A DNA stretch of 64,000 nucleotides, taken from contig NZ_AP027080.1 of assembly GCF_030295405.1 (NCBI RefSeq), positions 1,178,001 to 1,242,000 on the forward strand. Reading direction: 5' to 3'. The translations under genes and the position numbers were made by a program. Numbering within the stretch: the first letter of the stretch is position 1; every line of letters begins with the position of its first letter. The notes beneath the pieces were generated by a model. That model saw only the letters and a program-made list of their open reading frames with translations, was not told the DNA's origin and made no database searches. Positions 51,556 to 63,892 of the stretch are shown in pieces. The stretch is from Mesoterricola silvestris (lineage in GTDB: Bacteria > Acidobacteriota > Holophagae > Holophagales > Holophagaceae).

Positions 51556-51610
51556 TCTGCGGAAGGGGGTAAAATCGACATCAAATGCGTCACATTTGGG
51601 AGCAATCCAT

Positions 51611-53029
51611 ATGGAAGAGAAGAACGCACGATTCTACGGATGGTCCGTGGTGTTCGCATCCTGGCTGGCCGTGTTCTGCCTGTTCGGGTACCGCGCCACC
51701 TTCGCCATCCTCAAGGGCCCCATGGCCGTGACCCTGGGCTGGACCACCGCGGAAGTGACCCTGGGCTACTCGCTCATGATGGTCGTGTACGCCGTGGCCG
51801 CCTACTTCAGCGGCATGATCCTGGACAAGTGGGGCACCAAGCCCGTGTATGCCGTGGCCGCCGTGTTCGGCGCCCTGGGCTTCGTCCTCACGGCCCGCAT
51901 CGATTCCCACCTGGCCTACCTGTTCACCTTCGGCCTGCTGGGCGGCATCGCCACCGGCATGCTGTGGGTCACCTCCACCGTCTCGGTGCGAAAGTGGTAC
52001 ATCGGGAAGTCGTACGCCACCATGTGGGGCTTCGCCTTCGCCGGCGGGCCCATGGCCCAGTTCGTGCTGGCCCAGGTGGTCAAGCCCACCCTCTCCGCCA
52101 GCCAGGCCAAGCTGGACGGGGCCATCCGGCCCCTGGTGGAAGGCGGCGCGGCCCTGGCCCCCAAGCAGATGGCCCTGGCCGTCGCGGCCAAGCTCAAGGA
52201 TCCCGCCGTCCTGGCCCTGCCCGACGTGAAGAGCGCCCTCCAGGGCCTCGAGCATGCCTGGCGGTACCAGATGACCATCCTGGGCGTCATCGTCCTCATC
52301 GCCCTGGTGGTGGCCGTCCTCGTGGCCAAGCAGTCCCCTGAGCGGTACGGCCTGAAGCCCTTCGGCGCCATCCCCGCCGCCCCCGGCATCGCCGCCGCGG
52401 CGGAAGTGGACTGGACCGTCGGCGAGGCCTTCTCCAAGTACGCCATCTGGGGAGGCATCCTCACCTTCCTCACCAGCATGATGGGCGAATTCCTCATCTG
52501 GACCCAGGTCGTCAGCTACTGGACCCAGGACGTGGGCTACAACCTCAAGAAGGCCACCAACATCTACGCCCTCATCGGGCTGGTGGGCATCTTCTCCATG
52601 CCCATCATGGGCAAGGTGGCCGACCTGGTGGTGCAGAAGGTGGGCCTGGAGGCCAAGGGCCGCAAGATCATGCTCCTCGTGGGCCCCGCCACGGGCGTCA
52701 TCGCCTGCCTCCTGCTCCTGGCGAGCCCCTCGGGCGACATCTTCGCCTACATCGCCTGCGTCATCTTCGCCATCTACTGGGCCATCGTCCCCGGCGGCGT
52801 GGTGGGCTACACCGGCGCCATCTACGGCCGCAAGACCCTGGGCAAGATCTGGGGCCTGGCCACCATGATCGTCATGGGCATCGGGCCCTTCCTGGGTTCG
52901 TACATCGGCGGCTGGCTGAAGGACTTCTCCGGCAAGTACACGTACTCCATCTGGTTCGCCCTTTGCGCCTTCGCCGTCTCCATCCTCCTGGCGTCCACGC
53001 TGCCCCTGCGGGCCGAGAACCGCAAGTGA
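51611..53029 (+). CDS. MFS transporter (oxalate/formate antiporter-like) of the hpd cluster
   Basis: 472 residues with 12 predicted helices, the MFS motif A region in GMILDKWGTKPV and GKVADLVVQKV, and the TFAILKGPMAVTLGW start typical of the OFA/monocarboxylate group. The start is ATG 51611 with GGGAG 8 nt upstream. Being enclosed between hpdC and hpdA, it most likely imports 4-hydroxyphenylacetate or exchanges it, or exports p-cresol; which cannot be told. Confidence 0.88.
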   Translation: MEEKNARFYGWSVVFASWLAVFCLFGYRATFAILKGPMAVTLGWTTAEVTLGYSLMMVVYAVAAYFSGMILDKWGTKPVYAVAAVFGALGFVLTARIDSHLAYLFTFGLLGGIATGMLWVTSTVSVRKWYIGKSYATMWGFAFAGGPMAQFVLAQVVKPTLSASQAKLDGAIRPLVEGGAALAPKQMALAVAAKLKDPAVLALPDVKSALQGLEHAWRYQMTILGVIVLIALVVAVLVAKQSPERYGLKPFGAIPAAPGIAAAAEVDWTVGEAFSKYAIWGGILTFLTSMMGEFLIWTQVVSYWTQDVGYNLKKATNIYALIGLVGIFSMPIMGKVADLVVQKVGLEAKGRKIMLLVGPATGVIACLLLLASPSGDIFAYIACVIFAIYWAIVPGGVVGYTGAIYGRKTLGKIWGLATMIVMGIGPFLGSYIGGWLKDFSGKYTYSIWFALCAFAVSILLASTLPLRAENRK

Positions 53030-53068
53030 GCCAGCCAATCCCATGATTCCGCGCCGCAAGGAGGCAAG

Positions 53069-54019
53069 GTGAACACCCAGCACGATCCGTCCACGCCCAC
53101 CGGGCTCATCTTCGATATCCAGGCCCACTCGGTGCACGACGGTCCCGGAACGCGCACCACCGTGTTCCTCAATGGATGTCCCTTCGCCTGCGAATGGTGC
53201 TGCAATCCCGAAGGACTTCACAGAAAGCCCGTGGTCATGCACCGCGAACAGCGGTGCGGCCACTGCGGCAAGTGCATGGAGGCCTGCCCCCGGGGAGCCA
53301 TCTCCCTGGGGGCCGACGGCCTGGAGGTCTTCGACCGGAGCCTCTGCGAGACCTGCACGACCTACGAATGCGTCAGCACCTGCTACCACGAGGGCAATGT
53401 CCTGAGCGGCAAGCTCTACACCGTGGAGCAGATCATCACCATCGCCCAGCGGGACCGGCAGTTCTGGGGTTCGGGCGGGGGCATGACCTTCTCGGGGGGG
53501 GAACCCCTCCTCCAGCGCAACTTCATGCTCCCCCTGCTCCGGCGCTGCCGGGAGATCCGCATCAACACGTGCATCGAGACCACGGCCAGCCTGCCCTCGG
53601 ACTACTTCATGGAAGCCGCGTCCCTGCTCAACTGGATCTTCGTGGACATCAAGAACATGGACCCCGCCGCCCACAAGGCGAAGACGGGCGCCGACAACGC
53701 CCTCACCCTGAAGAACCTCCGGCTCCTGGGCGCCTCCGACCTGGACTGCTTCGTGGTGGTGCGCATCCCCGTGATCCCGGGCTGGAACGATTCGGAGGCC
53801 AATATCCGCGCCACCGCCCGGTTCGTCAAGGATTGCGGGCTGGAGGTGATCAACCTCCTCCCCTTCCACCGCCTGAGCGAATCCAAGTGGCGCCAGGTGG
53901 GACGGGAGTACGCCTTCAAGGACGTGCCCGGGATGCCCCGCGAGGAACTGGCGCCCCTCGCCCAGTGGGTGAGGGAAGAGGGCATCACCTGCTACACCGG
54001 CTGGGAGACCCCCTTCTGA
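53069..54019 (+). CDS. hpdA: 4-hydroxyphenylacetate decarboxylase activating enzyme (radical SAM)
   Basis: 316 residues from GTG 53069, with AAGGAGG 4 nt upstream. The radical-SAM cluster motif Cys37-x3-Cys41-x2-Cys44 (GCPFACEWC) is near the N-terminus. A ferredoxin-like insertion with [12 protein letters not shown] and [13 protein letters not shown] supplies two further clusters, as in HpdA, CutD and Bss[11 protein letters not shown] and [10 protein letters not shown] are conserved AdoMet-binding elements. It abstracts hydrogen from Gly879 of HpdB. In clostridia hpdA follows hpdC; here the carrier lies between them. Confidence 0.94.
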   Translation: MNTQHDPSTPTGLIFDIQAHSVHDGPGTRTTVFLNGCPFACEWCCNPEGLHRKPVVMHREQRCGHCGKCMEACPRGAISLGADGLEVFDRSLCETCTTYECVSTCYHEGNVLSGKLYTVEQIITIAQRDRQFWGSGGGMTFSGGEPLLQRNFMLPLLRRCREIRINTCIETTASLPSDYFMEAASLLNWIFVDIKNMDPAAHKAKTGADNALTLKNLRLLGASDLDCFVVVRIPVIPGWNDSEANIRATARFVKDCGLEVINLLPFHRLSESKWRQVGREYAFKDVPGMPREELAPLAQWVREEGITCYTGWETPF

Positions 54020-54048
54020 GCCGTCCCCCCGAATCCATTGGAGTGAAC

Positions 54049-55380
54049 ATGCGAATGTCATGCAGGACCTTTGTGACCGCTCTGTCGGCCACCCTCGCGC
54101 TGTCGGCCCAGGCCCCCAACACCCTGGACCTGGGCTTCGAGGAGCGCGTGAGGTCCGAGGAATGGAACAACATCACGGACCACAGCGACCGGATCAACGA
54201 CGGCCACCTCCACTACCGCATGCGGACCCGCCTCTGGGCCCAGTACAACATCGGCAAGGACCTGGAGCTGGCGGCGGGCATCGCCCAGGAGAACCGCAAG
54301 GTGGTGCGGCCCGACGTGGCCTACAACGGCCGCCAGATCTTCTTCGAGACCCTGTCCGTGAACTGGCGCTTCAGCCCGGGCTGGGCCGTGAAGGTGGGGC
54401 GCCAGGACATCATGCGGGGCGAGGGCTTCGTGTTCATGGACGGCAGCGCCCTGGACGGCTCCCGCTGCGCCTACATGAACGCCATCGATCTCACGCGGAA
54501 CCTGGGCACGGCCTCGAAGCTCGAATTCATCGCCATCTCCAATCCCCGCCAGGACAAGTACCTCCCCCGCCTCAACGATCCCAACGACCTGAACCTGGTC
54601 CAGCGGCTCACCGAGTGGGACGAGCAGGCCCTGGCCCTGTACTACACGGGCAAGGAGATCAAGGACTCGACGATCGACGCCTACGCCGTGTACAAGACCG
54701 AGACCAACGACTACCGGGCCCGCGCCAACGCCATGTTCCAGCCCGACCGGCACCTGGGCACCGTGGGCGGGCGCGTGGACCGCGGCTTCGGCGGCGGCTG
54801 GTCGGCCAACGCCGAGCTGGCCTACCAGTTCGGGACCCAGGCCGCCAACCCCGCCCAGAACGTCGGCTCCAAGGACATCGGCGCCTACGGCGGCTACGCC
54901 CGGGTGAAGAAGGCCTTCGAGGCCTCCTGGAAGCCCCGGGTGTCCCTGGGCTACACCGTCCTTTCCGGCACCGATCCCCATTCCAACAGGATCGGCGGCT
55001 GGGACCCCCTCTTCAGCCGCTGGCCCAAGTGGAGCGAGCTCTACATCTATTCCCAGCCCGCCGAGAAGGGCGTGGGCTACTGGACCAACACCGGCATGTT
55101 CGAGGCGGAGGTGCGCGTGACGCCCGTCCGCAATTTCGATCTGCGGGCCACCTACTACAAGATGTCCGCCATGGAGGCCCCCGCGGCCGTGGCCGGCCAG
55201 TTCGGCTCCGGCAAGGACCGGGGCGGCCTCGCGCAGCTGCGGGCCGACCTCAAGGTGAACGAAAGCTTCAAGGGCCACGTGCTCTACGAACGCCTGACGC
55301 CGGGCAGCTTCTACGGCGCCCAGGATCCGGGCTACTTCTTCCGCATGGAAGTGACCTACACGTTCAAGGCGCGGATCTGA
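54049..55380 (+). CDS. Outer-membrane channel (alginate-export/OprD-like porin) of the hpd cluster
   Basis: 443 residues with a signal peptide ([15 protein letters not shown]). The barrel opens with [16 protein letters not shown], and the long strands [22 protein letters not shown] and [14 protein letters not shown] are typical of the Alginate_exp family. It ends in the barrel strand [12 protein letters not shown], with Ile rather than Phe at the terminus. TTGGAG with 5-nt spacing precedes the ATG. By position it should pass the hydroxyphenylacetate substrate through the outer membrane. A companion like this does not occur in the Gram-positive hpd clusters. Confidence 0.85.
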   Translation: MRMSCRTFVTALSATLALSAQAPNTLDLGFEERVRSEEWNNITDHSDRINDGHLHYRMRTRLWAQYNIGKDLELAAGIAQENRKVVRPDVAYNGRQIFFETLSVNWRFSPGWAVKVGRQDIMRGEGFVFMDGSALDGSRCAYMNAIDLTRNLGTASKLEFIAISNPRQDKYLPRLNDPNDLNLVQRLTEWDEQALALYYTGKEIKDSTIDAYAVYKTETNDYRARANAMFQPDRHLGTVGGRVDRGFGGGWSANAELAYQFGTQAANPAQNVGSKDIGAYGGYARVKKAFEASWKPRVSLGYTVLSGTDPHSNRIGGWDPLFSRWPKWSELYIYSQPAEKGVGYWTNTGMFEAEVRVTPVRNFDLRATYYKMSAMEAPAAVAGQFGSGKDRGGLAQLRADLKVNESFKGHVLYERLTPGSFYGAQDPGYFFRMEVTYTFKARI

Positions 55381-55436
55381 GGATGGTTCCCGCCACGGGC
55401 AGGTGTTCCTTGAAGGGGGGTGGACGGACTGGGATA

Positions 55437-57404
55437 ATGGATCCCATGCCCATCCACTCCCCCCATGGGAAAGCGGCGTGCTTTCCCATGGTGTCCTGTG
55501 ATTGCGCCATGGACGAGGTCATCGAGCTCCTGCTGGTGAACGGCAGGACGTCGGTGACGGTGGCCGGGAGCGACGGGGGCCCCTGCGGGACCTTCGATCT
55601 CATGGCCCATCTCCTCCGCGTCCGCCAGGGCCTCGCCTGCGGTCCCGGCGAAGCCGTCGGCGGGCATCTGGAAGCCCCCGGGGAGGAGCCCCCGGCCCAG
55701 GCGGGAAGCCTCTGGCGGGAAGTGCTCCACTCCATGCTTTCGGGGACGGAAAAGCCCATGGTGGCGCTCACCGACGGCGCCGAACGCGTGCTCTTCGCCA
55801 ACGCGTCCCTGCGCGGCGCCTTCCCGGGCCTGTTCCCGGGACCCTCCGTCACCATCCCGGACCTCCTCCCGGGCCACCCCGTGGGCCGGGACGCGGACAA
55901 CGGGGCCGTGTCCTTCTGGTTCGTCCAGAACCAGCAGCGCGCCTTCATGGTCCTGCGGGTCCGGCCGGCCCTGGACGGCATCGGGGCCCTGGTGCTCTTC
56001 GAGCTCACTTCCCAGCTCAGCAAGGGCTACCAGGAGGCGCTGGACGAAGTGGACGTCCTCAAGCGGGTGCTCAACACCGTGGAGGGCCTCCAGGTGGTGG
56101 ACACCCGGGGCGTCATCACCCTGGTGAACGAGAGCTTTCTGAGGATCCACCACCTCACCCGCGAGCAGTCCGAGGGCCACCCCGTCACCGAGGTCATCGA
56201 CAACACCCGCATGCACATCGTGGCGCAGACGGGCGTTTCCGAGGTGGACGAGATCCAGACCATCGGCGGCCACGAGTACGTGGTGAGCCGCATCCCCATC
56301 TTCAAGGACGGCAAGTGCCTGGGAGCCGTGGGCAGGATCGTCTTCCAGGACTTCCAGGAGATCCAGCGCCTGGCCCTCAAGGCCAAGCGGCTCCAGATGG
56401 AGCTGGAGGCCCTGCGCAAGAGCAAGGGCAAGGCCCACGCCGACACCCGGTTCTCCTTCGAGGACATCGTCGCCACCTGCGAATCCAGCCTCCTGGCCAA
56501 GGAGCGCGCCATGATGGGCGCCCCCACCGCCTCCACCATCCTCCTCCTGGGGGAGAGCGGGGTGGGCAAGGAGGTGTACGCCCACGCCATCCACAACCTC
56601 AGCCCCCGGTACAGCAGGCCCTTCGTGCGGGTCAACTGCTCGGCCATCACCGAGTCCCTCATCGAAAGCGAGCTCTTCGGCTACGAGGACGGCGCATTCA
56701 CGGGCGCCAGGAAGGGCGGCAGGGCCGGCAAGTTCGAGCTGGCCAACACCGGCACCATCTTCCTGGACGAGATCGGCGACATGCCCCTTTCCGCCCAGGC
56801 CAAGCTCCTGCGCGTGCTCCAGGAACGGGAGATCGACAGGGTGGGGGGCGAAGGCACCATGCCCGTGGATATCCGGGTCATCGCCGCCACCAACCAGGAC
56901 CTGTGGGCCATGGTCGAGCAGAAGAAGTTCCGCCGGGACCTCTTCTTCCGGCTCAACGTCATCCCCATCGTCATCCCGCCCCTGCGGGACCGCCCGGGGG
57001 ACGTGAAGGCCCTGGCCAAGCTCTTCTGGGCCGACCTGCAGAAGACCCACGGCATCACCACCAAGTTCCTCACCGAAGGCGCCAAGCACCTTCTCCAGGA
57101 CTACCCCTGGCCCGGCAACATCCGGGAACTGCACAACGTCCTGGAACGCACCTTCACCATCGTGCGGGACAACCTCATCAGCGAGGACCAGGTGCGCATG
57201 ATCCTCCAGGGCGTGGGATCCAGCGCCGGCCACGTGTGCGAGAACGAGGACTGCCCCCTGGACGAGGTGGTGGAGAAGGCCGAGCGCCGCGCCATCGGCT
57301 TCGCCCTGGCCCGCACCAACAACAACAAGGCCCAGGCCGCCAAGCTCCTGGGGATTTCCCGCCCGCTGCTCTACCGGAAGATGCACCAGTACGACATTTC
57401 CTGA
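55437..57404 (+). CDS. Sigma-54-dependent enhancer-binding transcriptional activator with PAS domain
   Basis: 655 residues from ATG 55437; ATG 55446 is an alternative and neither has an ideal RBS. The N-terminal 180 residues are an unidentified sensory region, then a PAS domain around 205-310 ([23 protein letters not shown]). A AAA+ domain follows with Walker A GESGVGKE at 372-379, the sigma-54 contact loop GAFTGA at 419-424 and LDEIGDMP. A Fis-type helix-turn-helix ends the protein ([21 protein letters not shown]). It is expected to bind upstream of hpdB and open the -24/-12 promoter on sensing an aromatic compound. Confidence 0.93.
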   Translation: MDPMPIHSPHGKAACFPMVSCDCAMDEVIELLLVNGRTSVTVAGSDGGPCGTFDLMAHLLRVRQGLACGPGEAVGGHLEAPGEEPPAQAGSLWREVLHSMLSGTEKPMVALTDGAERVLFANASLRGAFPGLFPGPSVTIPDLLPGHPVGRDADNGAVSFWFVQNQQRAFMVLRVRPALDGIGALVLFELTSQLSKGYQEALDEVDVLKRVLNTVEGLQVVDTRGVITLVNESFLRIHHLTREQSEGHPVTEVIDNTRMHIVAQTGVSEVDEIQTIGGHEYVVSRIPIFKDGKCLGAVGRIVFQDFQEIQRLALKAKRLQMELEALRKSKGKAHADTRFSFEDIVATCESSLLAKERAMMGAPTASTILLLGESGVGKEVYAHAIHNLSPRYSRPFVRVNCSAITESLIESELFGYEDGAFTGARKGGRAGKFELANTGTIFLDEIGDMPLSAQAKLLRVLQEREIDRVGGEGTMPVDIRVIAATNQDLWAMVEQKKFRRDLFFRLNVIPIVIPPLRDRPGDVKALAKLFWADLQKTHGITTKFLTEGAKHLLQDYPWPGNIRELHNVLERTFTIVRDNLISEDQVRMILQGVGSSAGHVCENEDCPLDEVVEKAERRAIGFALARTNNNKAQAAKLLGISRPLLYRKMHQYDIS

Positions 57405-57428
57405 ACCTGAACAATCTGGAGAAACCTC

Positions 57429-59015
57429 GTGTCCTCATTCCTGGATGGCCTTCGGCTTCGCTCAAAATTCATCCTGATCCTGGCCACCCAGGCCATCCTC
57501 CTGGTGTCGGTGGCGGCGCTGGCCTGGCGCAGCCTGGCCCAGCTCCACCAGAGCCAGGTGGTCCTTTCCGACAGCCTGGACAAGGCCTCCCGCATCACCG
57601 CCGCCATCGGCGACGCCAACAGGCTCCGGGTGCTGCACGTGGCCATGCTGGGCGCCGCCAGGTTCCCCGACCACACCGCGAAGCTCGCGGGCATGGCCGA
57701 GAAGGTCGACGCCCGCTTCGTCCAGGAACTGGCGGATCTGGAGGCCCAGGCCTGGGGCGCATCCGACCAGGCCAAGGTGCGCCGCCTGGTGGGCCTCCTG
57801 GGCACCTACCGCAGCGGTTTCGCGGGGGCCTTCGCCGAAGCCCGGCGGGATCTCTCCCGGCTGCCCGTGCTCATGGACATCGGTTCGGCGGAACTGGCCG
57901 AGGCCCGCACCCAGCTGGAGACCCTCCAGGAGGACCAGCGGCGCAAGGCCCAGGACATCGTGGTGCGCGACACGGCCTACGCCGCCACCCAGAAGGCCAT
58001 CGTCGCCGGCGCCGTGGTGCTGGCCCTGGTGCTGGGCGTGCTCATCACCCTGACCCTGAGCCACCGGGTGGAACGCGCGGCCAAGGACATCGGCGAGGCC
58101 ATGGACGCCCTGCGCACCGGGGACCTCACCCGGGTTCCCCAGGTGCGGGGCCGGGACGAACTGGCCTTCATCGCCCGGAGCCTGGGGGAGGCCCTCCGCC
58201 AGCTGCGGGAGGATCTCCAGGCCATCGCGGTCATCACCGACCGCTCCGCCTCGGGGGCCCTGGAGCTGTCCACCACCGCCACCCAGCTGGCCTCGGCCAC
58301 CACCGAGATCAGCCAGGGGGCGGAACGCCAGCGGGAGGAGGTGGACCAGTCCACCACCGCCGTGCGGGCCCTGGCGGCCTCCCTGGCCGAAGTGCAGGGC
58401 GTGGCCCTTTCCGCCAGCACCCTGGCCTCCACGTCCCTGGAGGCCAGCGCCCGGGGCCTGGGGGAAGTGGACGCCTCCGTGGAGGCCATGCGGGAGATCC
58501 TGGACAGCTCCGAGAAGGTGGGCCGCATCAACGGCGTCATTTCCGACATCGCCCGCCAGACCAACCTCCTGTCCCTCAACGCCGCCATCGAGGCCGCCAA
58601 GGCGGGCCAGCAGGGCAAGGGCTTCGCCGTGGTGGCCGAGGAGATCCGCAAGCTGGCCGAACGCAGCGCCACCGCCGCCAAGGAGATCCACGGCCTCATC
58701 ACGGAAAGCGGGGAGCGGGTGGAGGTGGGGTCCCAGGCGGTGCGCCGGGTGAGCGAAAGCCTGGGGACGATCGAAGGCAACCTGAAGGAGCAGGCGGATT
58801 CCGCCATGGGCGCCGTGCACGTGCTCAAGGCCCGCTCCGCCGAGAGCCAGGCCATCCTCAACGGCATGGCCTCCACCCTGGGCATCACGGAGCGCACCGC
58901 CACCGCCACGGTGCAGCTGGTCTCCAGCCTGGAGGAGACGGGGCGCACCATCGAGGACCTCTCCGCCGTGGCACAGGATCTCCGCCAGCGGCTCATCCGG
59001 TTCAAGTTCGCTTGA
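57429..59015 (+). CDS. Methyl-accepting chemotaxis protein of the hpd cluster
   Basis: 528 residues from GTG 57429, with GGAG 8 nt upstream. Transmembrane helices at about 12-33 and 190-212 bracket a roughly 155-residue periplasmic helical sensor domain. A HAMP segment follows, then the signalling hairpin with [18 protein letters not shown] and [22 protein letters not shown]. It starts 25 bp after the regulator stop, so it is in the same operon. Probable chemoreceptor for 4-hydroxyphenylacetate or a related aromatic; the ligand is inferred from position only. Confidence 0.92.
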   Translation: MSSFLDGLRLRSKFILILATQAILLVSVAALAWRSLAQLHQSQVVLSDSLDKASRITAAIGDANRLRVLHVAMLGAARFPDHTAKLAGMAEKVDARFVQELADLEAQAWGASDQAKVRRLVGLLGTYRSGFAGAFAEARRDLSRLPVLMDIGSAELAEARTQLETLQEDQRRKAQDIVVRDTAYAATQKAIVAGAVVLALVLGVLITLTLSHRVERAAKDIGEAMDALRTGDLTRVPQVRGRDELAFIARSLGEALRQLREDLQAIAVITDRSASGALELSTTATQLASATTEISQGAERQREEVDQSTTAVRALAASLAEVQGVALSASTLASTSLEASARGLGEVDASVEAMREILDSSEKVGRINGVISDIARQTNLLSLNAAIEAAKAGQQGKGFAVVAEEIRKLAERSATAAKEIHGLITESGERVEVGSQAVRRVSESLGTIEGNLKEQADSAMGAVHVLKARSAESQAILNGMASTLGITERTATATVQLVSSLEETGRTIEDLSAVAQDLRQRLIRFKFA

Positions 59016-59049
59016 GGAGCTCCTCAGCTGAGAACGGGCTGAGTTCGAC

Positions 59050-59219
59050 GGCTGATCCCCTTCATCCTGTCCATCCGATTCATCCCTGTTCCCGCAGGGC
59101 CAGCGATGAGATGGGGCGGCGCGCTGTTGATCTGCATGCGCCGACCCATCCCAGCTCTGGCCCTGCGGGAACAGGGATGAAAAAAGGATGAACAGGATGA
59201 AGGGGATGAACATGCCCCC
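59050..59219. repeat. Dispersed palindromic repeat, copy 2
   Basis: Homologous to 7097-7263 over nearly the full length, in the same orientation. It shares GGCTGATCCCCTTCATCC at the left edge, GTTGATCTGCATGCGCCGAC in the centre and AGGATGAAGGGGATGAAC at the right edge, with scattered differences and small insertions elsewhere. The arms form the same long hairpin, CCCTGTTCCCGCAGGGC with GCCCTGCGGGAACAGGG being exactly complementary here. It lies between the chemoreceptor gene and the convergent hydrolase gene. Confidence 0.85.
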
Positions 59220-59253
59220 AAGGTAGGCGGCACGTGGTTATGAACAATATTCG

Positions 59254-60057
59254 TTACTGGGGCTGGGCTTTGGGGTCTTCCGCGGGGACTTGCAGGGGGG
59301 CGGCTTTGGACGGGACGGCCACCGGGTGCCGGCCCAGGACTTCGCCGAACCAGCCGCCCAGGGTTTCCGTGAGCTCCGGCAGGTACGCGAAGCCGTGCTC
59401 CTTGCCGGGGCGGATGCGGGCGTAGACGCCGAAGACGCCCTTGAGGGCCTGGGCGTTGGCCAGGGCGATGGGATCCCCCTCGGCCGCGGCGACGAAGACC
59501 GAGGCCTTGGCCTGCTCCACGGCGCGGACCATGCGCGCCTCGGGCTTCTCGCCCCAGCCGCCGCCGGGGCTCAGGGCCAGCACGGCCACGGGCCGGACGC
59601 CGGGGGCGGCCACCAGGGCGGAGTAGGCGCCGATGCTGGCGCCCGCCAGGCCCACGCGGCGGCCGTCGATGCGGGGCTGCTTGCGGACCCACTGGGCGGC
59701 CTGGGCCAGGTCGCCGGGGATGAGGTCGAAACGCACGGCGGCGGAGGAGGCCGCGAAGTCGGTGGTGACGGCAACGGTGGCGTCGCCCTTGCGGGTGCTC
59801 TGGCCATGGCCGCGCAGGTCCAGGGCCAGGGTGGCGATGCCCCGGGCGTTCAGGTCCTCGGCGAGGGGCTTCCAGCCGGTGCGGTCGTAGCCGAACTGGT
59901 GGGCCAGGATCACCACGGGGCGCCGCCCGGCCTGGGCCGGCACCGTGAGGGTGCCCTTCACGGTGAACCCGTCGGGGGTGACGAGGCTCATCTCCCGCAC
60001 CGCGGGCTGGGCCGCGGCGAGCACGGCGGGGAGGGACAGGAGGAGGCCGATTCGCAT
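59254..60057 (-). CDS. Secreted alpha/beta hydrolase (dienelactone hydrolase-like)
   Basis: 267 residues with a signal peptide (LLLSLPAVLAAAQP). Catalytic elements: HQFGYDRTGWKPLA with the oxyanion loop, nucleophile Ser in LAGASIGAYSA (G-x-S-x-G), acid near AAAEGDPIALA and His in GKEHGFAYL. RGHGQST is the usual turn after strand 5. Likely a periplasmic esterase of unknown substrate. It is convergent with the chemoreceptor gene and 23 bp downstream of dnaJ, in the same orientation. Confidence 0.85.
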   Translation of the reverse strand: MRIGLLLSLPAVLAAAQPAVREMSLVTPDGFTVKGTLTVPAQAGRRPVVILAHQFGYDRTGWKPLAEDLNARGIATLALDLRGHGQSTRKGDATVAVTTDFAASSAAVRFDLIPGDLAQAAQWVRKQPRIDGRRVGLAGASIGAYSALVAAPGVRPVAVLALSPGGGWGEKPEARMVRAVEQAKASVFVAAAEGDPIALANAQALKGVFGVYARIRPGKEHGFAYLPELTETLGGWFGEVLGRHPVAVPSKAAPLQVPAEDPKAQPQ

Positions 60058-60080
60058 AGGAGCTCCTTTCTGGGAGGGTG

Positions 60081-61238
60081 TTACCGTTTCTTCTTCTTCT
60101 TGCCCTTGTCGGATCCGAAGACCTTGGCCAGGAAGCCTTCCTCCGCGGGCTGGCCGTCCACGCCGGGCTCCAGGAGCTGGCGCACCAGGGCCTCCTCCTG
60201 CGCCCCGAGCCGGGTGGGCACGGCCACCCGCAGGTGCAGGAACAGGTCGCCCCGGCCCTGGGACCGCAGGCGCGGGACGCCGGCGTTGGGGACCTTGATG
60301 ACCTTGTCCGCGGGGGTGCCCTTGGCGATCTTCACGGTCTCGGTGCCGTAGGGGGTCTCCGCCGGGAGGTTGCCGCCCAGCACCAGGAGGGGCCAGGACA
60401 CCTCCTGCTTGCGGTGCAGGTCGAAGCCGTCCCGCTCGTAGGCGGGGTCGTTCTCGATGTCGAAGAGGATGAACAGGTCCCCGGCCCCGCCGCCGCCGGT
60501 GCCGGCCTCCCCTTCGCCCTGGAGGCGCAGGCGCTGGCCCTGGTCCACGCCCGCGGGGATCTTGAAGCGGACCTTGGTGCGGCGGTTCACGCGGCCCGCG
60601 CCCCGGCAGGAGGGGCAGGGGCTGGGGATGATCTGGCCCCGGCCCTCGCAGCGGGGGCAGGTGACGGCCATCTGCAGGAAGCCCTGGCGCACCGCCACCT
60701 GGCCATTGCCCCGGCAGTTGGGGCAGACCTGGGCGCTGGTGCCCGCGGCGCAGCCGGACCCCTTGCAGGTGTCGCAGGCGTCCTGCCTCGGGATCTCGAT
60801 CTCCTTGTCCTCCACCCCGAAGATGGAGTCCTTGAAGGAGATGCGCATGTTGTACTGGAGGTCGGACCCCCGTTCCCCGCCCCCGGAGCGCCGGCGGCCG
60901 CCGCCCCCGAAGAGGTCCGCGAAGATCCCGCCGCCGCCCCCCCCGAAGAAGGACCCCAGCAGATCCTCGAACCCGGCGAACTGGTTGGGATCGAACTGGA
61001 AGTTCTGGCCCTGGCCCCCCTGGGAGGCGAAGCCGAACTGGTCGAAATGCTGGCGCTTCGCGGGATCGGAGAGAATCGAGTAGGCCTCGGCGGCCTCCTT
61101 GAACTTCTCTTCGGCTTCCTTGTTCCCGGGGTTCTGGTCCGGGTGGAACTGCATGGCCAGCCTTCGGTAGGCTTTCTTGATCTCGTCGAGGGTGGCTTCC
61201 TTGCCTACGCCCAGTACTTCGTAGTAGTCACGCTTCAT
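60081..61238 (-). CDS. dnaJ: Chaperone protein DnaJ
   Basis: 385 residues. J domain with HPD in [10 protein letters not shown] (residues 5-70), a Gly/Phe-rich linker with long glycine runs, four CxxCxGxG zinc repeats ([36 protein letters not shown]) and the C-terminal substrate-binding domain, finishing in a Lys-rich tail. It stimulates DnaK ATPase and delivers unfolded clients. It follows dnaK by 12 bp in a heat-shock operon. Confidence 0.96.
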   Translation of the reverse strand: MKRDYYEVLGVGKEATLDEIKKAYRRLAMQFHPDQNPGNKEAEEKFKEAAEAYSILSDPAKRQHFDQFGFASQGGQGQNFQFDPNQFAGFEDLLGSFFGGGGGGIFADLFGGGGRRRSGGGERGSDLQYNMRISFKDSIFGVEDKEIEIPRQDACDTCKGSGCAAGTSAQVCPNCRGNGQVAVRQGFLQMAVTCPRCEGRGQIIPSPCPSCRGAGRVNRRTKVRFKIPAGVDQGQRLRLQGEGEAGTGGGGAGDLFILFDIENDPAYERDGFDLHRKQEVSWPLLVLGGNLPAETPYGTETVKIAKGTPADKVIKVPNAGVPRLRSQGRGDLFLHLRVAVPTRLGAQEEALVRQLLEPGVDGQPAEEGFLAKVFGSDKGKKKKKR

Positions 61239-61250
61239 CCGATCAGAATA

Positions 61251-63116
<1,866 letters not shown>

Positions 63117-63155
63117 TGCGTTACTCCCCTGAGGGCGGTGTGGGCATTAATGGAT

Positions 63156-63857
63156 TCAGGCGGGGGCCTGGGAGGGCTCCCCTTCCGGGTGGTTGTTGAC
63201 GATGACCCGGGCCGGGCGCAGCAGCTGGTCCCGCAGGAAGTAGCCGCGCTCGTAGACGGCGGCCACGGACCCGTCGGGGAGATTGGCCTGGCTGGTGGTG
63301 GTGAGGGCCTCGGCGTGCTGGGCGTCGAAGGGGTCGCCCACGTTCAGGGCCAGGGGCTCCACCCCCGCCTTGCGCAGGGCCTCCTGCATCTGGCGCTGGA
63401 TCAGCACCACGCCGCCGTGGAAATCCTCCAGGCTGGTGTAGGTGGCGTTGATGCACCGTTCGAAGCTGTCCAGCACGGGCAGGAGCTCCAGGAGCACCTT
63501 GCGCTCGGCCAGGGTCACCGCCAGCTGGGTCTCGCGGCCCACGCGGTTCCGGTGGTTGGTGAAATCCGCCATGAGGCGGTGGTGCTTGTCCTTGTGATCC
63601 GATTCGGCCTTCTCCAGGGCCTCCAGCCGGGCCCGGGCCTTGGCCAGTTCGCTTTCCAGGTCCTCCCGGCTCATGCCGGCCGTTGCCGGGTCCGCCGCGG
63701 CCGCGGGTGGCTCGTAGTCGCCGATCTCGTCCGCGAGGGCCTGCAGGTCGGCCCCCTCGCCAAATTCCTCGAGGGTCAGATCGACGGTCAGGTCGTTTTC
63801 CGGCGGCTGGGAATCGGCGGGGAAGTCCGGGATGGGAGGTTGGATTTTTTCGGTCAT
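63156..63857 (-). CDS. grpE: Nucleotide exchange factor GrpE
   Basis: 233 residues. An acidic, Pro-rich N-terminus and a long coiled-coil (DLESELAKARARLEALEKAESDHKDKHHRLMADFTNHRNRVGRE, residues 70-115) precede the C-terminal beta domain with VLDSFERCI and GYFLRDQLLRPARVIVN. It releases ADP from DnaK. It is second in the operon, 35 bp after hrcA and 39 bp before dnaK. No strong Shine-Dalgarno sequence precedes its ATG, so coupling to hrcA is possible. Confidence 0.94.
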   Translation of the reverse strand: MTEKIQPPIPDFPADSQPPENDLTVDLTLEEFGEGADLQALADEIGDYEPPAAAADPATAGMSREDLESELAKARARLEALEKAESDHKDKHHRLMADFTNHRNRVGRETQLAVTLAERKVLLELLPVLDSFERCINATYTSLEDFHGGVVLIQRQMQEALRKAGVEPLALNVGDPFDAQHAEALTTTSQANLPDGSVAAVYERGYFLRDQLLRPARVIVNNHPEGEPSQAPA

Positions 63858-63892
63858 TGAGTACTCGATAATGAAATGTTAGGGGAAATGCG

